This document shows positions 1-6,357 of a stretch of DNA of 10,056 nucleotides, piece by piece. The DNA comes from CAZUVQ01 sp964623915 (GTDB lineage Bacteria > Bacillota > Clostridia > UMGS1883 > UMGS1540): contig CAZUVQ010000067.1 in assembly GCA_964623915.1 (NCBI GenBank), positions 1-10,056 on the forward strand, given 5' to 3'. The notes under the pieces are model-generated. The model had not been told where the DNA came from, did no database searches, and saw only the letters and a program-made list of their open reading frames with translations. Within the stretch, counting starts at the first letter, position 1. Every line of letters starts with the position of its first letter. A program made the translations under genes and the position numbers.

Positions 1-33
1 TATAATAATACGATTTTGCAAGTGGGAAATTTG

Positions 34-60
34 CCAACGTTTACTTGACACTAACGTTTT
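34..60. repeat. Pair of CYAACGTTTW direct repeats upstream of bioY promoter
   Basis: The decamers CCAACGTTTA (34-43) and CTAACGTTTT (51-60) share the palindromic core AACGTT (36-41 and 53-58), 17 bp apart. They end 11 bp before the -35 element, where an activator or repressor could bind. They do not match the BirA operator I know (TTGTNAAC-type arms). Function is unknown and chance is possible. Confidence 0.35.
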
Positions 61-71
61 TTCCATAACTG

Positions 72-100
72 TTGAAAAAGTGCTGTTATTGTGCTATACT
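72..100 (+). promoter_or_regulatory. Sigma-A-type promoter for bioY
   Basis: TTGAAA at 72-77 and TATACT at 95-100 are separated by exactly 17 bp, and TG at 92-93 forms an extended -10 element (TGcTATACT). The predicted start of transcription is near 107, giving a leader of about 21 nt before the bioY ATG at 128, too short for a riboswitch. An AGGGG ribosome binding site lies at 116-120. The promoter call rests only on motif match and spacing. Confidence 0.8.
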
Positions 101-127
101 TAATAAAAATTAATAAGGGGTAAAAAT

Positions 128-649
128 ATGAAAACCAAAGCAATAGTAAAAATCGGTTTATTTACAGCAATAATATGTGTAATGTCAGCTATTTCTATTC
201 CGACAACTCCTATTCCTTTTACGCTTTCTCTGATAGGTATATTTTTAGCGGGCGCTCTTCTTCCCCCACGCGATGCTTTTTTGGCATGTGTGTGCTACCT
301 TCTGCTGGGAATTGCCGGCTTACCGGTATTTGCAGGTTTTCGTGGTGGTATTCAGGTTATCTTAGGATATACCGGCGGTTTTCTTCTATCATATCCGCTG
401 ATGGCTTTGGTGATATCAATTACAAAAAAGCAAATGAAAAAACCCCTGTCTTTGATAGCCGGAATGGTAATTGCTCTTTTTATACTTTATACTTTTGGCA
501 GCCTTGGTTTTATATTAGTTTCAGGCAGTACCCTTTCAGCTGCGCTTGCCGCCTGCGTTTTGCCCTATATATTTTTTGATATAATTAAAATAGCAGTGTC
601 ATTTTTCTTTGCACTCTCACTTGAAAAGGCTATTAAAAAAATGGAATAA
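128..649 (+). CDS. bioY: Biotin transporter substrate-binding S component BioY
   Basis: Integral membrane protein of 173 aa, the usual BioY length, that binds biotin for uptake by an energy-coupling factor (ECF) transporter. Family hallmarks are visible: the N-terminal IPTTPIPFTL stretch (24-33), GLPVFAGFRGG (64-74), GYTGGFLLSYP (80-90), and the D-x-x-K pair in FFDIIKI (149-155) of the last helix. About six hydrophobic segments fill the chain (roughly 7-24, 30-46, 50-68, 76-98, 107-132, 139-165). The ATG at 128 has AGGGG at 116-120. No ECF ATPase or T-component gene lies beside it, so it probably shares the housekeeping EcfA/A'/T module encoded elsewhere. rnhA follows after 38 bp with no terminator between, so the two may be co-transcribed. 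Confidence 0.95.
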   Translation: MKTKAIVKIGLFTAIICVMSAISIPTTPIPFTLSLIGIFLAGALLPPRDAFLACVCYLLLGIAGLPVFAGFRGGIQVILGYTGGFLLSYPLMALVISITKKQMKKPLSLIAGMVIALFILYTFGSLGFILVSGSTLSAALAACVLPYIFFDIIKIAVSFFFALSLEKAIKKME

Positions 650-687
650 TAAATTATTATCTGACTACCTGAAAGGTTTGATATTAT

Positions 688-1155
688 ATGAAGCATGTTG
701 ATATATTTACCGACGGCGCCTGCAGCGGCAATCCTGGGCCGGGCGGCTTTGGCGCAATTTTAAGATATGGTGATAAGACATTGGAAATTTCAAAAGGATA
801 TCGTCTGACAACAAACAATCGCATGGAAATAATGGCAGTACTCGAAGCGCTTAGGGCATTGAAGGAATCATGCGAGATAAATTTGTACAGTGACTCAAAA
901 TATGTTATTGATGCCCTGTGTCAAGGCTGGGCTAAAAAATGGCGAGCAGGTGGCTGGATGCGAAACAAAAAAGATAAAGCCTTAAACCCCGATTTATGGG
1001 AAGCACTTCTCACCGAAGCTGCAAAACACAAAATCGAATACATTTGGGTTAAAGGACATGCCGGCCATATAGAAAACGAGCGCTGTGATTCTCTTGCGGT
1101 TGCCGCCTGTTTGGGCAATTCCAAAATAGAAGATACCGGCTACAAACCGGAATAA
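688..1155 (+). CDS. rnhA: Ribonuclease HI
   Basis: Cytoplasmic endonuclease that cuts the RNA strand of RNA-DNA hybrids, removing R-loops and primer RNA. The 155-aa protein is full length and close to E. coli RNase HI. The four metal-binding carboxylates are present: D9 (in IFTDGACSGN), E47 (in TTNNRMEIM), D69 (in YSDSKYV) and D134 (in NERCDSLA), plus the catalytic-loop H124 in VKGHAGH. The basic protrusion that grips the hybrid is retained (about 81-97, WAKKWRAGGWMRNKKDK). The C-terminal EDTGY also matches the E. coli protein. GAAAGG at 671-676 serves the ATG at 688. No separate promoter is obvious in the 38-bp gap after bioY. Confidence 0.97.
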   Translation: MKHVDIFTDGACSGNPGPGGFGAILRYGDKTLEISKGYRLTTNNRMEIMAVLEALRALKESCEINLYSDSKYVIDALCQGWAKKWRAGGWMRNKKDKALNPDLWEALLTEAAKHKIEYIWVKGHAGHIENERCDSLAVAACLGNSKIEDTGYKPE

Positions 1156-1164
1156 TTTTTAATT

Positions 1165-1190
1165 CTCCCGTACAAAATAGCATGGGAGGG
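1165..1190 (+). promoter_or_regulatory. Hairpin that may mask the ribosome binding site of the UPF0180 gene
   Basis: CTCCCGT (1165-1171) can pair with ATGGGAG (1182-1188), seven pairs with one G-U, leaving a 10-nt loop. The 3' arm contains most of the GGGAGGG ribosome binding site (1184-1190) for the start at 1197. No U-run follows, so it is not an intrinsic terminator. The ribosome binding site also decides the start: an in-frame ATG at 1182 lies before it and has no good site of its own. Confidence 0.45.
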
Positions 1191-1196
1191 ATTTTA

Positions 1197-1448
1197 ATGA
1201 TTGTTGCAGTACAAAAAGGACTAAATCATATGTCAGAGTCACTACGGAATATGGGCTTTGACACAGTAGTTTATGGTGAATACAAATACCCTGTTGATGC
1301 CATTGTAACCCAAGGCGTAAACACAAATCTTATGATGAGTGCTGATACATTTGGCGTGTCAGAGGTGCTACTGGTTGACTGCAGAGGAAAGTCACCATCG
1401 GAAGTGGCAGATATCTTAAGGAGAAGGTTATATACCCCCCTTTTCTGA
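1197..1448 (+). CDS. UPF0180 (YkuS-like) family small protein
   Basis: Small soluble protein, 83 aa from the ATG at 1197, which has GGGAGGG six bases upstream. The in-frame ATG at 1182 would add five residues but lies ahead of that site, so I reject it. The layout resembles the UPF0180/YkuS family of Firmicutes: an N-terminal IVAVQKGLNHMSESLRNMGF that looks like a beta strand and helix, a central DAIVTQGVNTNLMM, and a C-terminal LLVDCRGKSPSEVADIL. No catalytic motif is apparent and the family has no firm function that I know. It has a single Cys (C62) and no membrane segment or signal peptide. It follows rnhA by 41 bp and probably ends the transcript begun at bioY. The family call is by recalled resemblance only. 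Confidence 0.75.
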   Translation: MIVAVQKGLNHMSESLRNMGFDTVVYGEYKYPVDAIVTQGVNTNLMMSADTFGVSEVLLVDCRGKSPSEVADILRRRLYTPLF

Positions 1449-1462
1449 CAAATAACTAATAA

Positions 1463-1503
1463 TTGAAAAAACTATTGAAAAAAATATTAAATGAGTGTAT
1501 AAT
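1463..1503 (+). promoter_or_regulatory. Tandem overlapping sigma-A-type promoters for iscSU
   Basis: The stronger promoter is TTGAAA (1475-1480), 17 bp, TATAAT (1498-1503). A second, weaker one is TTGAAA (1463-1468), 16 bp, TATTAA (1485-1490). The two -35 boxes sit in a 9-bp direct repeat, ATTGAAAAA at 1462-1470 and 1474-1482. The main start would fall near 1510, on the GGGGTG ribosome binding site (1510-1515), so the leader would be only about 11 nt. The upstream promoter would give a leader of about 24 nt. Confidence 0.75.
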
Positions 1504-1520
1504 ACTTTTGGGGTGATATT

Positions 1521-2693
1521 ATGATTTATTTTGACAATGCGGCCACAACACCCGTAAGAAAAGAAGTTGTCGATGCCATGCTACCGTATTTTACGGAAAA
1601 CTTTGGTAACCCATCCTCAATATTCTATAATATCGGTCAGGTTGCAAACAGAGATGTGCAAAATGCACGGGAGCGTATTGCTGCCGTTTTCGGTGCAAAG
1701 GCATCAGAAATATATTTTACTGCTTCAGGTTCTGAAGCTGATAACTGGGCAATTAAAGGTGTTCTTAACGCAAACAGAAAAAAAGGGAAAAACCACTTGA
1801 TTACAACACAGATCGAGCATCATGCTGTGCTTTCAACCTGTGAACATCTGCAAAAAAACGGCTTTGAGGTTACATATCTGCCTGTTGACAGCGATGGGTT
1901 TGTTTCCTCTGAGGACTTAGAAAACTCAATTAACGATAAAACAGCACTTGTTTCAATTATGTATGCAAACAATGAGATTGGCACCATACAGCCTATAAAA
2001 GAACTTTGTGACATTGCCCATAAACACGGCGTTGTTTTTCATACTGATGCTGTTCAGGCAGCCGGTGCATTGCCTTTGAATGTTGTAGATTTAGGTGTTG
2101 ATATTATGAGTGTTTCCGCTCATAAATTTAACGGACCTAAGGGGATTGGCATGTTGTATATAAAAAACGGTACACAGCTTTTTTCCCATATACACGGAGG
2201 TCAGCAGGAGCGCGGTAAACGTGCCGGAACTGAAAATGTTCCTTATATAATAGGCTTTGCAAAGGCACTTGAGTTAGCTTATGACGGCCTTGATGAAAAG
2301 ACAAAACGAATTACGGAAATACGGGGTAAAATAATTGCGGATATAGAAGAAAAAATACCTTACATTAAGTTGAATGGTCACAGAGAAAAAAGACTGCCCG
2401 GCAATATTAATATTTCATTTAAATATATCGAGGGTGAAGCTATGCTTCTTCGCTTATCACTGGCAGGGATTGCTGCTTCAAGCGGCTCTGCATGTGCTTC
2501 GGCTTCCCTTGACCCATCTCATGTGCTTTTGGCAATAGGCCTTCCCCATGAAATAGCACATGGTTCCCTGAGAATAAGCTTGGGCTATCAGAATACTTTG
2601 GAAGAAGCAGATAAACTATTAGATGTTTTACCGGGTATAGTTGATAATTTACGTAAGATGTCTCCCCTTTACGAGGGAGTAAGGAGTGAATAA
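1521..2693 (+). CDS. iscS: Cysteine desulfurase, NifS/IscS type
   Basis: PLP enzyme that converts L-cysteine to alanine and passes the persulfide sulfur to the scaffold IscU. The 390-aa class V aminotransferase fold is complete. Visible residues: the PLP-binding lysine K202 in SVSAHKFNGPKG, the ring-stacking H100 in IEHHAVL, D176 and Q179 in FHTDAVQ, NNEIG (150-154), and the catalytic cysteine C325 in SSGSACASAS. The SSGSAC loop marks it as a group I (NifS/IscS) rather than SufS-type enzyme. GGGGTG at 1510-1515 precedes the ATG. iscU begins 2 bp after the stop, so the two are translationally linked. No Rrf2/IscR gene lies upstream, unlike many clostridial isc loci. Whether it serves general assembly or a dedicated client cannot be read from sequence. 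Confidence 0.95.
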   Translation: MIYFDNAATTPVRKEVVDAMLPYFTENFGNPSSIFYNIGQVANRDVQNARERIAAVFGAKASEIYFTASGSEADNWAIKGVLNANRKKGKNHLITTQIEHHAVLSTCEHLQKNGFEVTYLPVDSDGFVSSEDLENSINDKTALVSIMYANNEIGTIQPIKELCDIAHKHGVVFHTDAVQAAGALPLNVVDLGVDIMSVSAHKFNGPKGIGMLYIKNGTQLFSHIHGGQQERGKRAGTENVPYIIGFAKALELAYDGLDEKTKRITEIRGKIIADIEEKIPYIKLNGHREKRLPGNINISFKYIEGEAMLLRLSLAGIAASSGSACASASLDPSHVLLAIGLPHEIAHGSLRISLGYQNTLEEADKLLDVLPGIVDNLRKMSPLYEGVRSE

Positions 2694-2695
2694 TA

Positions 2696-3139
2696 ATGTA
2701 TTCAGATAAGGTTATGGATCATTTCAGTAATCCGAGAAATGTGGGCGAAATACCGGATGCATCCGGTGTTGGTACAGTTGGAAATGCCAAATGCGGTGAC
2801 ATAATGAAAATGTATTTGAAAATTGAAGACAATATTATTGTCGATGTTAAGTTCAAAACATTTGGCTGTGGTGCGGCAATCGCCACAAGCAGTATAGCGA
2901 CGGAGCTTGTCAAAGGCAAACATGTTGACGAGGCTCTATCTCTTACAAACAAAGCTGTAATTGAGGCCTTGGGAGGATTGCCGCCGGCAAAAATCCATTG
3001 TTCGGTACTTGCTGAGGAAGCAATTCATGCGGCTTTAATTGATTACTATGAAAAGCAAGGCAGCCCCCTTCCCAAAAAGCTTTGTGAAGGTTGCTGCGAA
3101 AAATGTAATAGGCATAAGGGCGAAGACGACGAGAATTAA
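2696..3139 (+). CDS. iscU: Fe-S cluster assembly scaffold, IscU/NifU N-terminal type, with Cys-rich tail
   Basis: Scaffold on which IscS-derived sulfur and iron are built into 2Fe-2S/4Fe-4S clusters. The core carries the three conserved cysteines, C33 (NAKCGD, with D35), C58 (TFGCGAAIA) and C102 (KIHCSVL), plus H101. LPPAK (95-99) corresponds to the LPPVK site that the HscA chaperone recognises in proteobacterial IscU, although no hscA/hscB is in view. At 147 aa it is longer than E. coli IscU (128 aa). The extra C-terminus (about 126-147) holds CEGCCEKC, cysteines 130, 133, 134 and 137, then an acidic end. That tail could bind metal or a cluster, but this is inference. AAGGAG at 2681-2686, inside the end of iscS, serves the start. 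Confidence 0.94.
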   Translation: MYSDKVMDHFSNPRNVGEIPDASGVGTVGNAKCGDIMKMYLKIEDNIIVDVKFKTFGCGAAIATSSIATELVKGKHVDEALSLTNKAVIEALGGLPPAKIHCSVLAEEAIHAALIDYYEKQGSPLPKKLCEGCCEKCNRHKGEDDEN

Positions 3140-3185
3140 TTACAATTGCTATACCGCCTGCACTCCATTAATGTGGATTTTGAGC

Positions 3186-3213
3186 GGGCAGAAAATATCT
3201 GCCCACTTTTTTT
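3186..3213 (+). terminator. Intrinsic terminator after iscSU
   Basis: GGGCAGA (3186-3192) and TCTGCCC (3198-3204) form a perfect 7-bp GC-rich stem around a 5-nt loop, followed by AC and seven Ts (3207-3213). It ends the iscSU transcript 47 bp after the iscU stop and separates it from the exchanger gene at 3249. Confidence 0.92.
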
Positions 3214-3248
3214 ATTAATCGTCTTTTACTTGAAAGGATAATATATTA

Positions 3249-4202
3249 ATGTCAATATTTGTTTCAATACTTCTTTTTTTTGTGGGTGTTATACTTATTG
3301 TTAAAGGCGGTGACTGGTTTGTTGATGCAGCTGTATGGACTGCAAAGGTATCTGGTATACCAAAGGTGATAGTTGGTGCTACCATAGTAAGCATTGCAAC
3401 CACAATGCCGGAAATAATAGTGTCATTAATAGCTGCCGCAGAGGGTAACTCTGGAATTGCTGTTGGAAATGCGGTTGGAAGTGTAACCGCAAATATGGGT
3501 TTAATTTTAAGCATCTGTGCTATATTTAATCCTTTTTCCATAAGACGTAAGGATTATGCACTAAAGGGCGCACTGATGGTTTCTGCTACAGCAATACTCT
3601 ATCTATTCTGCCTCGGAGGCTCTCTTACAACGTTTGGTGCCGTTCTGCTCATAGCTGTTTTTGCAGTTTTTATATATGAAAACATTTTATCCGCAAGAAT
3701 AAAAAAGCATCACGAAAGGCAGAAATATAAGCCTGACAAAAAAACCGTTACGGTCAATATAATAAAATTCATTGCCGGGACTGCCGGCATTGTCATCGGA
3801 GCTGATTTGCTTGTAGATAACGGTTCAATTCTCGCTGATTACATGGGTGTCCCCGAAGCAGTTATAGGTGCTACCGTAATCGCTATCGGCACCTCCCTTC
3901 CGGAGCTTGTCACAACTATTACATCAGTACTGAAAAAACAAGGTGCCCTCTCTGTGGGAAATATCATTGGCGCAAACATTATAGACACAACCTTAATAAT
4001 TCCGCTTTGCAGCCTTATTTCCGGGGGCTCGCTTACAATTGAGAGGCAAAGCTATACACTTGATATGCCCATCAGTCTTATTATTGCTGCCATCTCTGTA
4101 ATACCTATGATTTTATATTCAAAACTCATGCGTTGGCAGGGTATTGCAATGTTTTCTGTATATATACTTTATCTTGTGATTATGTTTACTTATTTTATGT
4201 AA
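3249..4202 (+). CDS. Calcium/sodium antiporter of the CaCA family (YrbG-like)
   Basis: Membrane exchanger of 317 aa with about ten hydrophobic segments and the inverted two-repeat CaCA architecture. The alpha-1 repeat is GATIVSIATTMPE (43-55) followed by GNAVGSVTAN (73-82). The alpha-2 repeat is GATVIAIGTSLPE (207-219) followed by GNIIGANIID (237-246). Aligned by spacing to the M. jannaschii exchanger NCX_Mj, the ion-site residues are T51, T52, E55, N82 and T215, S216, E219, D246. Both acidic residues are kept, which supports Ca2+ exchange against Na+ or H+. Alpha-1 has drifted: A50 for the usual Gly, T52 for Ser, V79 in the usual GSN. A charged linker (about 150-167) separates the halves. 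AAGGA at 3234-3238 precedes the ATG. No convincing promoter was found after the terminator. The exchanged ion cannot be read from sequence. Confidence 0.9.
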   Translation: MSIFVSILLFFVGVILIVKGGDWFVDAAVWTAKVSGIPKVIVGATIVSIATTMPEIIVSLIAAAEGNSGIAVGNAVGSVTANMGLILSICAIFNPFSIRRKDYALKGALMVSATAILYLFCLGGSLTTFGAVLLIAVFAVFIYENILSARIKKHHERQKYKPDKKTVTVNIIKFIAGTAGIVIGADLLVDNGSILADYMGVPEAVIGATVIAIGTSLPELVTTITSVLKKQGALSVGNIIGANIIDTTLIIPLCSLISGGSLTIERQSYTLDMPISLIIAAISVIPMILYSKLMRWQGIAMFSVYILYLVIMFTYFM

Positions 4203-4261
4203 AAATACAAACATTTATTTAAAAAATATTTGTTACCAAAGAACAATTAGGAGGTTTATTT

Positions 4262-4789
4262 ATGGATGCTTTTATTGAGTACATGGTAAAACACAAAAAG
4301 GGGAAAAAGGAAAGCGCAATGATTGTAATTATCATTCTTTCCTGCATTGCAATTACATGGTTTTTAACATTGCCACTTCTTGCATATTCTTTTAAACTGC
4401 CACAGATTTTATCAACCCTTGCTTTTGCTTTGTTTATTGCTGTTTTTTATTTTGCATTTCGTCTTATCAAAAATCAAAACATAGAATACGAGTATGCTTT
4501 TACAAACGGCGAACTGGATATTGACAAAATTATGGCAAGAAAAAAAAGAAAAAAGCTTCTTACCGTATCTACAAGAAATTTTGAAATACTTGCTCGTGTT
4601 AATAGCAGCATTTATAACGATTTTTATCGTAATCTGCCAACAATTGATGCCTCATCCGGCAATATTGAAGACACTTATTTTGCCGTATACAAAAAAGATG
4701 GTGAAAAAAAATCCTTGCTTTTTGACCCACCTAAAAGAATGCTTGATGCCATGAAACCGTTTTGTTCTTCTAGTGTTATTTCAAATTAA
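4262..4789 (+). CDS. Two-TM membrane protein of unknown function, DUF6106-like
   Basis: A 175-aa protein whose function I do not recognise. A short basic N-terminus (HKKGKK, 11-16) precedes two hydrophobic helices at about 19-41 and 48-68. Then comes a soluble C-terminal part of about 105 residues that contains IEYEYAFTNGELDIDKI (74-90), a basic RKKRKK patch (93-98) and an end rich in lysines. By the positive-inside rule both ends should be cytoplasmic. The EYEYxFTNGELDIDKI signature resembles clostridial proteins annotated DUF6106, from memory. AGGAGGT at 4248-4254 gives an excellent start. It lies 59 bp after the exchanger gene and 15 bp before nnr, so it is probably co-transcribed with nnr, perhaps with both. 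Confidence 0.75.
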   Translation: MDAFIEYMVKHKKGKKESAMIVIIILSCIAITWFLTLPLLAYSFKLPQILSTLAFALFIAVFYFAFRLIKNQNIEYEYAFTNGELDIDKIMARKKRKKLLTVSTRNFEILARVNSSIYNDFYRNLPTIDASSGNIEDTYFAVYKKDGEKKSLLFDPPKRMLDAMKPFCSSSVISN

Positions 4790-4804
4790 TAAAGGAGTTT
4801 ATTT

Positions 4805-6259
4805 ATGTTTGCAGTAACAGCAGAACAGATGAGAAAACTTGACAGTGCCGCTATTTCACTTGGTGTTGACGGCACTGTTTTAATGGAAAATGCTGCTTTT
4901 GCCTTAGTTTGTGAGATTTTGCCACAAGAACCCTCTTCTGTAATTGTGTTTTGCGGTAAAGGTCAGAACGGCGGCGATGGATTTGCGGCGGCTCGTCAGC
5001 TTTTCTGCCGTAAAATAAATGTTAAGATTATACTTGCCTGTCCTGCCGAAAGCATAATGGGGGATGCGAGAAAAAATTATGAAGCAGCTAAAAAAATTGG
5101 CGTTCCAATAGAAAACTACGATAATAATAAAACATATACTTGCGATGTCATAATAGACGCGCTTTTTGGGACAGGTCTTTCCAAAATTGTTGAGGGAACT
5201 TATGCCGAAATTATTAACAGTATCAATAAAAGCGGTGCATTTATAATTTCTGCCGATATTCCAAGCGGTATTTCAGCTGATACCGGAAAGGTATGCGGCA
5301 CCAGTGTAAAAGCCTCAAAAACAGTAACATTTGGCTTTATCAAAACTGGTCTTCTATCACCTTTATCAGCGGATTATATTGGTGATTTAGTGTTAGATGA
5401 AATCTCTATTCCGAGAAACATCTGTGGCACGGAAAAAATCAACACATATGTAACAGAGCCATCTGATATAAGATTGCCGGCTATATCAAGATCCGCTCAT
5501 AAGGGGAACAACGGCCGCGTTTTAATAGCCGGAGGAAAATCGGGAATGGCAGGTGCCGTGTATCTTGCGGCGGCGGCTGCCGAAAAATCAGGCGCAGGCC
5601 TTGTTACATGCGGCGTTCCCAAAGAAATGGTCCCCTGTTTTATGAATCGCCTCACAAATGCCATGTGTGAAGACATTGAAAATGTGGATTTTTCAGCATT
5701 TGATACTGTTGTATTCGGCAATGGTTTAGGAACCGGTGAAAAAGCCGCTGCTCTTCTTAAAAAAGCTTTATGCGAAACGAAAAAAACTTTAGTGATTGAT
5801 GCTGACGGCATTAATCTACTGGCAAGAAACCCGGCAATGCTTTATAACTGTAAAGCAGAAATTATATTAACACCACACCCGATGGAATTTTCCCGTCTTA
5901 CAGGCAAAGAGCTGGGTTACATTATTGAGAACAGAATTGAGTGCTCAAGGGAGTTTGCCGCAGAGTACGGTGTGACTCTTGTATTCAAAGGCCCATGCTC
6001 GGTTGTTACATTTTCCGACAAAACAGCATATATTAATAATACAGGCAACGAAGGAATGGCTAAGGGTGGTTCTGGCGACGTGCTCTCTGGAATAATTGGC
6101 GGCCTTGCTAATCATTACCACTTTGCACAAAAAGCTGCCCTTGCAGGTGTTTACCTTCACGGTCTGGCAGGGGATATTGCCAAAGAAAATATTGGTGCTT
6201 ATTCCATGACTGCAGAGGATATTATCAGTTATATTCCCAAGGCTTATAAAAAAATATAG
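4805..6259 (+). CDS. nnr: Bifunctional NAD(P)H-hydrate repair enzyme (NAD(P)HX epimerase / dehydratase)
   Basis: Metabolite-repair enzyme that interconverts R- and S-NAD(P)HX and dehydrates S-NAD(P)HX back to NAD(P)H at the expense of ADP or ATP. The 484-aa protein is the full fused form. The YjeF_N epimerase domain (about 1-215) shows GKGQNGGDGFAAAR (51-64) and SADIPSGISADTG (149-161). The ribokinase-like dehydratase domain (about 225-484) shows HKGNNGRVLIAGG (232-244), TPHPMEFSRL (356-365) and NEGMAKGGSGDVLSGIIGG (415-433), with the catalytic D425 in GSGD. AAAGGAG at 4791-4797 sits seven bases before the ATG. In many Firmicutes, as I recall, nnr is followed by alr and mazEF; here mazEF follows with no alr between. 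Confidence 0.95.
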   Translation: MFAVTAEQMRKLDSAAISLGVDGTVLMENAAFALVCEILPQEPSSVIVFCGKGQNGGDGFAAARQLFCRKINVKIILACPAESIMGDARKNYEAAKKIGVPIENYDNNKTYTCDVIIDALFGTGLSKIVEGTYAEIINSINKSGAFIISADIPSGISADTGKVCGTSVKASKTVTFGFIKTGLLSPLSADYIGDLVLDEISIPRNICGTEKINTYVTEPSDIRLPAISRSAHKGNNGRVLIAGGKSGMAGAVYLAAAAAEKSGAGLVTCGVPKEMVPCFMNRLTNAMCEDIENVDFSAFDTVVFGNGLGTGEKAAALLKKALCETKKTLVIDADGINLLARNPAMLYNCKAEIILTPHPMEFSRLTGKELGYIIENRIECSREFAAEYGVTLVFKGPCSVVTFSDKTAYINNTGNEGMAKGGSGDVLSGIIGGLANHYHFAQKAALAGVYLHGLAGDIAKENIGAYSMTAEDIISYIPKAYKKI

Positions 6260-6274
6260 TTTCCGGTGTATTTA

Positions 6275-6319
6275 ATTCCATAAATATGTGTAAAATATAT
6301 TTGCAGCCTTTTATGGAAT
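6275..6319. repeat. Perfect 10-bp inverted repeat between nnr and mazE
   Basis: ATTCCATAAA (6275-6284) and TTTATGGAAT (6310-6319) are exact inverted copies around a 25-nt spacer. No T-run follows, so it is a poor intrinsic terminator. It ends 9 bp before the -35 box of the mazEF promoter, where it could be an operator half-site pair. A second small pair, GTGTAA (6288-6293) and TTACAC (6323-6328), is interleaved with it. Confidence 0.5.
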
Positions 6320-6328
6320 GTATTACAC

Positions 6329-6357
6329 TTGACTTAACCCTTTGGGAGATATATAAT
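6329..6357 (+). promoter_or_regulatory. Strong sigma-A-type promoter of the mazE-mazF-xre operon
   Basis: TTGACT (6329-6334) and a perfect TATAAT (6352-6357) are 17 bp apart. Transcription should start near 6364, giving a leader of about 43 nt before the mazE TTG at 6407. The spacer and -10 are occupied by the left arm of the large dyad at 6338-6395, so repression by a protein bound there would block RNA polymerase. Confidence 0.82.

Noticed and set aside
45..50. Perfect TTGACA hexamer upstream of bioY as a -35 box
   Set aside because: No acceptable -10 lies 16-18 bp downstream; TTGAAA at 72-77 with TATACT at 95-100 is a far better pair.
645..660. AT-only palindrome at the bioY stop as a terminator
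   Set aside because: It has no GC pairs and no T-run, and rnhA follows closely on the same strand.
1182..1196. Upstream in-frame ATG at 1182 as start of the UPF0180 protein
   Set aside because: It precedes the GGGAGGG ribosome binding site, which is ideally placed for the ATG at 1197; the extra MGGIL would be encoded by that site itself.
1419..1445. AGGAGAAGG/CCCTTTTCT pairing at the end of the UPF0180 gene as a terminator
   Set aside because: The stem is only about six pairs including a G-T, with a loose loop and a short T-run; too weak to call.
3146..3174. Possible promoter TTGCTA with TAATGT before the exchanger gene
   Set aside because: The -10 matches only about three of six positions and it lies upstream of the terminator at 3186-3213.
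3215..3541. Open frame on the minus strand opposite the exchanger start
   Set aside because: It lies opposite the conserved alpha-1 repeat of the exchanger and shows no protein features of its own.
4206..4232. Imperfect ACAAACATT / AATATTTGT inverted repeat after the exchanger gene
   Set aside because: It is AT-rich with a C-A mismatch and lacks a T-run, so neither terminator nor operator can be supported.
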